A stretch of DNA of 64,000 bases from positions 1 through 64,000 of the forward strand of contig NW_020852647.1 in NCBI RefSeq assembly GCF_000972845.2, written 5' to 3'. Positions 60,256 to 64,000 of the stretch are shown in pieces. The notes below the pieces were generated by a model that saw only the letters and a list, made by a program, of their open reading frames with translations, did not search any database and had not been told where the DNA came from. This stretch comes from Larimichthys crocea (Eukaryota; Chordata; Actinopteri; Sciaenidae). How positions within the stretch are numbered: the first letter of the stretch is position 1; the number at the start of each line of letters is the position of its first letter. The position numbers and the translations under genes are program-made.

Positions 60256-61970
60256 TATGCTCAGACACTATCTCTATGAAAGATTTTAATTTAGGTTTAA
60301 GCTAAATACAAAAATATACTGGAGCTGCAAGGGCTCTATAAGCAACTGACCTCAAATCAAAAGTACACAAACAACAGATACTTTTTTACCAGACCACAAC
60401 CACACAGCAGTCTGCACTCAAGGCATCTTTGAGGATATGGTATGTATTTTTATTGTATGAGATCACAGCGAGTGGTTGTATATTTCATTATCTCAAGCTT
60501 TTGTATTTTACAAGATACAAAAGACTAAACTGTTATACATGCATTGAGCGTGAACATATGTTCAGTTACTGCACTGTTGTGTGTGGGTAACTGTATACAT
60601 ACACACACACAACAAATGTGGCCCTCTGGTAATGTCAAAGAAAAGTTAAGTTGCCCATCCCGGCATAGATAGATCATTACGTTCTGTGTTATGGACCAGC
60701 AGTGGGTTATTGTAATAATAAAATTAAATTAAGAAATAAATAAATTTACATTTACATTAATAAGAGAATTATTCACGTGGTTCAGGCTCACAGCTTCGCG
60801 TATCAGTGGTCACACACCTGACGAGCTTCTTTAAGCTCCATGACATGAGTTACCTGCAGGCCGTGTGCGGGGGCCGGCCGTGGGTCGTCTCTATAGTGAC
60901 CGTCAGACTGAGGCATGGCTCCATGTGTTTCAATTCACGGCTGGCTGGCCAGCTCTTCTTCCTCACACATGTACACCTCAGGCAGACCTGGCAGATTTCG
61001 TCTTGGGTCAGGTGTTGAGCTTTCCCACCACCACCCGGGGCATGTCGCGACGTGGTGTGTTACTGCACGTTATCTGTTTGTCTGTTTTTGTGGTCCGGTG
61101 TTGATCTGGAAGAAGAGGCCAGACTCTGCCGAGTGCTGGTTGATTCGTCGCATTTTCTTTGAGAGGGCAGCCCTGAGATGTTCAAGCAACTTCATGTTCT
61201 GGTGTTGCTCAGATGATGATCTAAGTTGATGTACTGCTGGCATTTGAAGCACGCTTCATATTTTGCATATCACCCGTTGTTTGTTCGACATCTTGAAACC
61301 AACACCGGCAGACGATGGATCCCTGTGGTTACCGTCGGTTTTAAGTAGGAGCGCTTGTTTTTTCTTCTGTGAGAGCAGGAAGTAAATGCAGATAAAGCAC
61401 AGACGACAAGGCCCAGCCCCGCTCTGTCGACTTCCTGTCCACGACCGTTGGTCGTGACGGACTGAACAGATGAGGGTGGGACTTCCTGTGTTCCAGTGTC
61501 TTTCCTGTTGGAAAGAAGCATCCTGGACTTGAAGGCCCCCTTTGAGACCCCTGTGTGTACAGCAGTCTGCGTACCTCTGGGGTTTGTTAGGGGGCGCTGC
61601 CTGTCTGATGTGGGCTAAACACGTCCCAAAGGCTGAGTTCTGTGGACGCAGCAGGATTTAGTGTCGCGGCAGCGGTCCTTCCTGTCGACACCGAGCCGAC
61701 CAGCTGAGCCCGTTACAAAACCCGAGACAGAAATGGACCAGCAGAGCCAGCACACGGACTGGACCAGCCTCTGCTAACTGTCTGAACAGAACCTGATCAG
61801 AACCGAACAGAACCGGGTATCCTGCTGGTCTCACATCAATGTGTCCTGTTAGCTTAGCCATAATTTGTACCATGAAACCACCTTAAAGGACGTTCAGGTG
61901 TTTTAAGGTGGACTGAATGACGAGGTTGAGCTACATGTTAGCGCTAAAACACGTGAAACCAACAAAACAC
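60256..61970. other. Intergenic, no supported gene
   Basis: Short frames on both strands (60806-61252, 61270-61521, 61658-61873) have no motifs I recognise and no splice context. Could contain old repeat remains. Confidence 0.5.
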
Positions 61971-61974
61971 ATCG

Positions 61975-63683
61975 TACACTCAGGACGTTAGCTTAGCTCC
62001 ATGAAGCTAAACAGAAGCTTTACATGAAGCTAACATGAACGTAACATAAGCTTAACATGAAGCTAACATGAAGCTGAACACGAACTAAAACGAAGCTAAC
62101 ACCAAACGTAAACGAAGCGTACACGAAGCTAACAGTGAAGCGTACATGAAGCTAACATGAAGCTACATGCAGGCAAACAATGAAGCCTAACATGAGCAGT
62201 AACAGAATTGTTAATGAAGCTAACATGAGGCTAAATGAATCTAACGATTAGGTAACATGAAGCTACATGAAGTTTTTACATGAGCTAACAATGAAGCTTA
62301 CATGAAGCTTTACATGAAGCTACAGAAGCTTACGGTAGCTAACCGAAGGCGAACATGAGAGTTACATGAGCCGAAGCTAGAGCTAACATGAAAGCTAACA
62401 TGAAGCCGTAACATGTAAGCTAACATACGTCTAACATGAAAGCTATACTACATGAAGCTAACAGGAGCACATGAAGCTAACATGAGGCTAACATGAAAGC
62501 AACATGAGGCTAACAGAACGCTAACATGAAGCTTACATGAATGCTAACATGAAGCGCTTACTAGCTGACATGGCGCAGTAACATGAAGGCCTAACATGAA
62601 GCACACAGCTATTCCAACTAAGCTACAATGAAGCTTACATGAAGCGTACAATGAAGCCTAACATGAAGGCTAACAGAGCTAACAAGAAAAGGGCCTTAAC
62701 AATGGAAGACTTTACAAATGAAGCCTAACATGAAAGTAACACGAATGCCTTACACAAGCTAACAGAAGCTAACCGAAGCTTTCATGAAGCTTACCTACGA
62801 AGCTACGAACATCGAAGCTTAAGATGAAGGCTAACATGAAAGCTAACATGAAAGGCCTAACATGAAGACCTAATCTAACATGGAGCTAGTGAAACAATGG
62901 GTACAGCTATTTAAACATGAGCTAAGCTTACTAACTTAATGTAGGCTAAATGAAAGCAACTAAAGCTACTGAAGCAAGGGCTACACATAAGTCTGGGCTT
63001 AATCGAACGCTACGAGGCAACATGAAGCTAACATGAAGCCTTAACATGTAAGAACATAAGCTACATGAATCTGAAGCTAACAATGAAGCTTAACAAATAA
63101 GCTAACATGAAGAATGGCTACATAAACATGAAGGCCTAACATGAAGGCCTAACAACTAATGAAAGCTAGTAAACAGGAAGTGTATCTAAACTAACATGGT
63201 AATAAGCTAACATGAAAGCTATTACATTAAAGCTCAACATGAAAGCTTACACGGAAAAGTGTTAACAATGTTCTACCAATTAATGCTAAACATTAAGCCT
63301 AAACATGAACTCAACATTACGCTTAACATTAAGCTTTTTCACAGGAGGGCTTTCATGAAGCCTTTACACTAGCTAACAATAGCTACATTATTTTATTAAC
63401 AATGAAGCTAACTGAAGCCCTAAACATTAATCTTAACATGAAGTAGTTAACTGAAGCTACATGAGAATGCCCCCTAACATGAAGCCCTAACATGAGGCCT
63501 AACAAGAAGCAAAAATGAAAAGTTTTACAAAAATGAAGCCCCTAACCAATTAAAGCCTAACATGAGCCTAACATGAAGTTGTTTTTACAGGGGGGAAGCC
63601 TTTACATGAAGCTAACAGAGGCCTAACAATGAAAATCTTTAACGAATGAGGCTTAAACCCAGTTAAAGCTAAACAATGAATGA
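61975..63683. repeat. Ragged 12-bp array AAGCTAACATGA, ends at assembly gap
   Basis: About 1.7 kb of AAGCTAACATGA-type units whose integrity falls steadily toward the right. By 63,300 units are full of random insertions and runs such as GGGG and TTTTT. It ends at the N gap. Confidence 0.9.
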
Positions 63684-63693
63684 NNNNNNNNNN
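63684..63693. other. Assembly gap, 10 N
   Basis: Ten N bases, a placeholder of unknown true length between a degraded repeat and unrelated sequence. Confidence 0.99.
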
Positions 63694-64000
63694 TAAGGGG
63701 CACAACTGAACGCTGTCGTGGAGGCAGTAGGTCACTAGGTTCTGTATGCGGTCGTTATAAGTTCACCTGAGGTATCTTGGTAGTGGGGCGTTATCACCAG
63801 CAGATTGGTCACTAAAAAGCAGAGCTAGGACGCATAAATATAATTCGACTATCGCAAATGGCGAATGCGCAGCAGCACCACTCAACTCCTTCCATAATAG
63901 CGGACGATAAGCAACAACACCCAGGTTCTCTTCAGACCTGTCGCCAGGTAACAGAGAACACACTCTACCTCGATACCATACACTTTCCTTTAGGTCTAAG
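63694..64000. other. Unassigned sequence right of gap
   Basis: Unique sequence without repeats or convincing frames. Base quality may be poor, as in the neighbouring array, and it may not belong next to the left side. Confidence 0.4.

Noticed and set aside
60806..61873. Possible gene from several 70-100 codon frames
   Set aside because: Frames overlap on both strands without motifs or exon signals; could be chance or old repeat.

Overview
The window reads as vertebrate genomic DNA, most likely a ray-finned (teleost) fish. The genes have spliced exons with GT-AG introns, many of them short. The TAAR-type receptors have a split coding region. The interspersed repeats are L2-like LINEs, Tc1 remnants, tRNA-derived SINEs and hAT/MITE elements of the kind common in fish. 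There is one 10-base N gap near the right end. By coordinates, roughly a fifth to a quarter of the window is tandem repeat.

Layout, left to right. (1) 1-17,617, plus strand: the 3' part of cep250 (C-NAP1, centrosome linker protein). Twenty-four exons are visible and the gene starts off the left edge. It includes a 3.75 kb coiled-coil exon, and its introns are largely filled by minisatellites. (2) 18-22.7 kb: a weak minus-strand ORF, an L2-like LINE and a 47-bp minisatellite. (3) 22.9-29.5 kb: two tandemly duplicated, plus-strand, two-exon trace-amine-associated receptor genes. The first is broken by a 46-bp tandem duplication; the second is intact. They are separated by LINE, Tc1 and SINE debris. 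(4) 32.3-36.7 kb, minus strand: esd (S-formylglutathione hydrolase), complete in eight coding exons and 282 residues, with the catalytic triad at S149/D226/H260. (5) 36.7-39.06 kb: a 42-bp minisatellite between the divergent 5' ends of esd and bmpr2. (6) 39.1-54.1 kb, plus strand: bmpr2 (type II BMP receptor kinase), complete in eighteen coding exons and 1193 residues. The tail that human BMPR2 encodes mostly in one exon is split here by five introns. (7) 54.1-64 kb: no convincing gene. It holds minisatellites, a retroposon tail, a second L2-like LINE, a TIR element, a hAT-type element with an 8-bp target duplication, a ragged 12-bp array and the gap.

The genes do not form a pathway: centrosome linker, chemosensory receptors, formaldehyde detoxification and BMP signalling are simply neighbours. 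The features most worth a second look are in non-coding DNA. A 2.6 kb minisatellite appears to have grown out of a retroposon tail. Several arrays copy a functional splice-donor junction many times. A tandem array of CRE-like half sites lies between two head-to-head genes.
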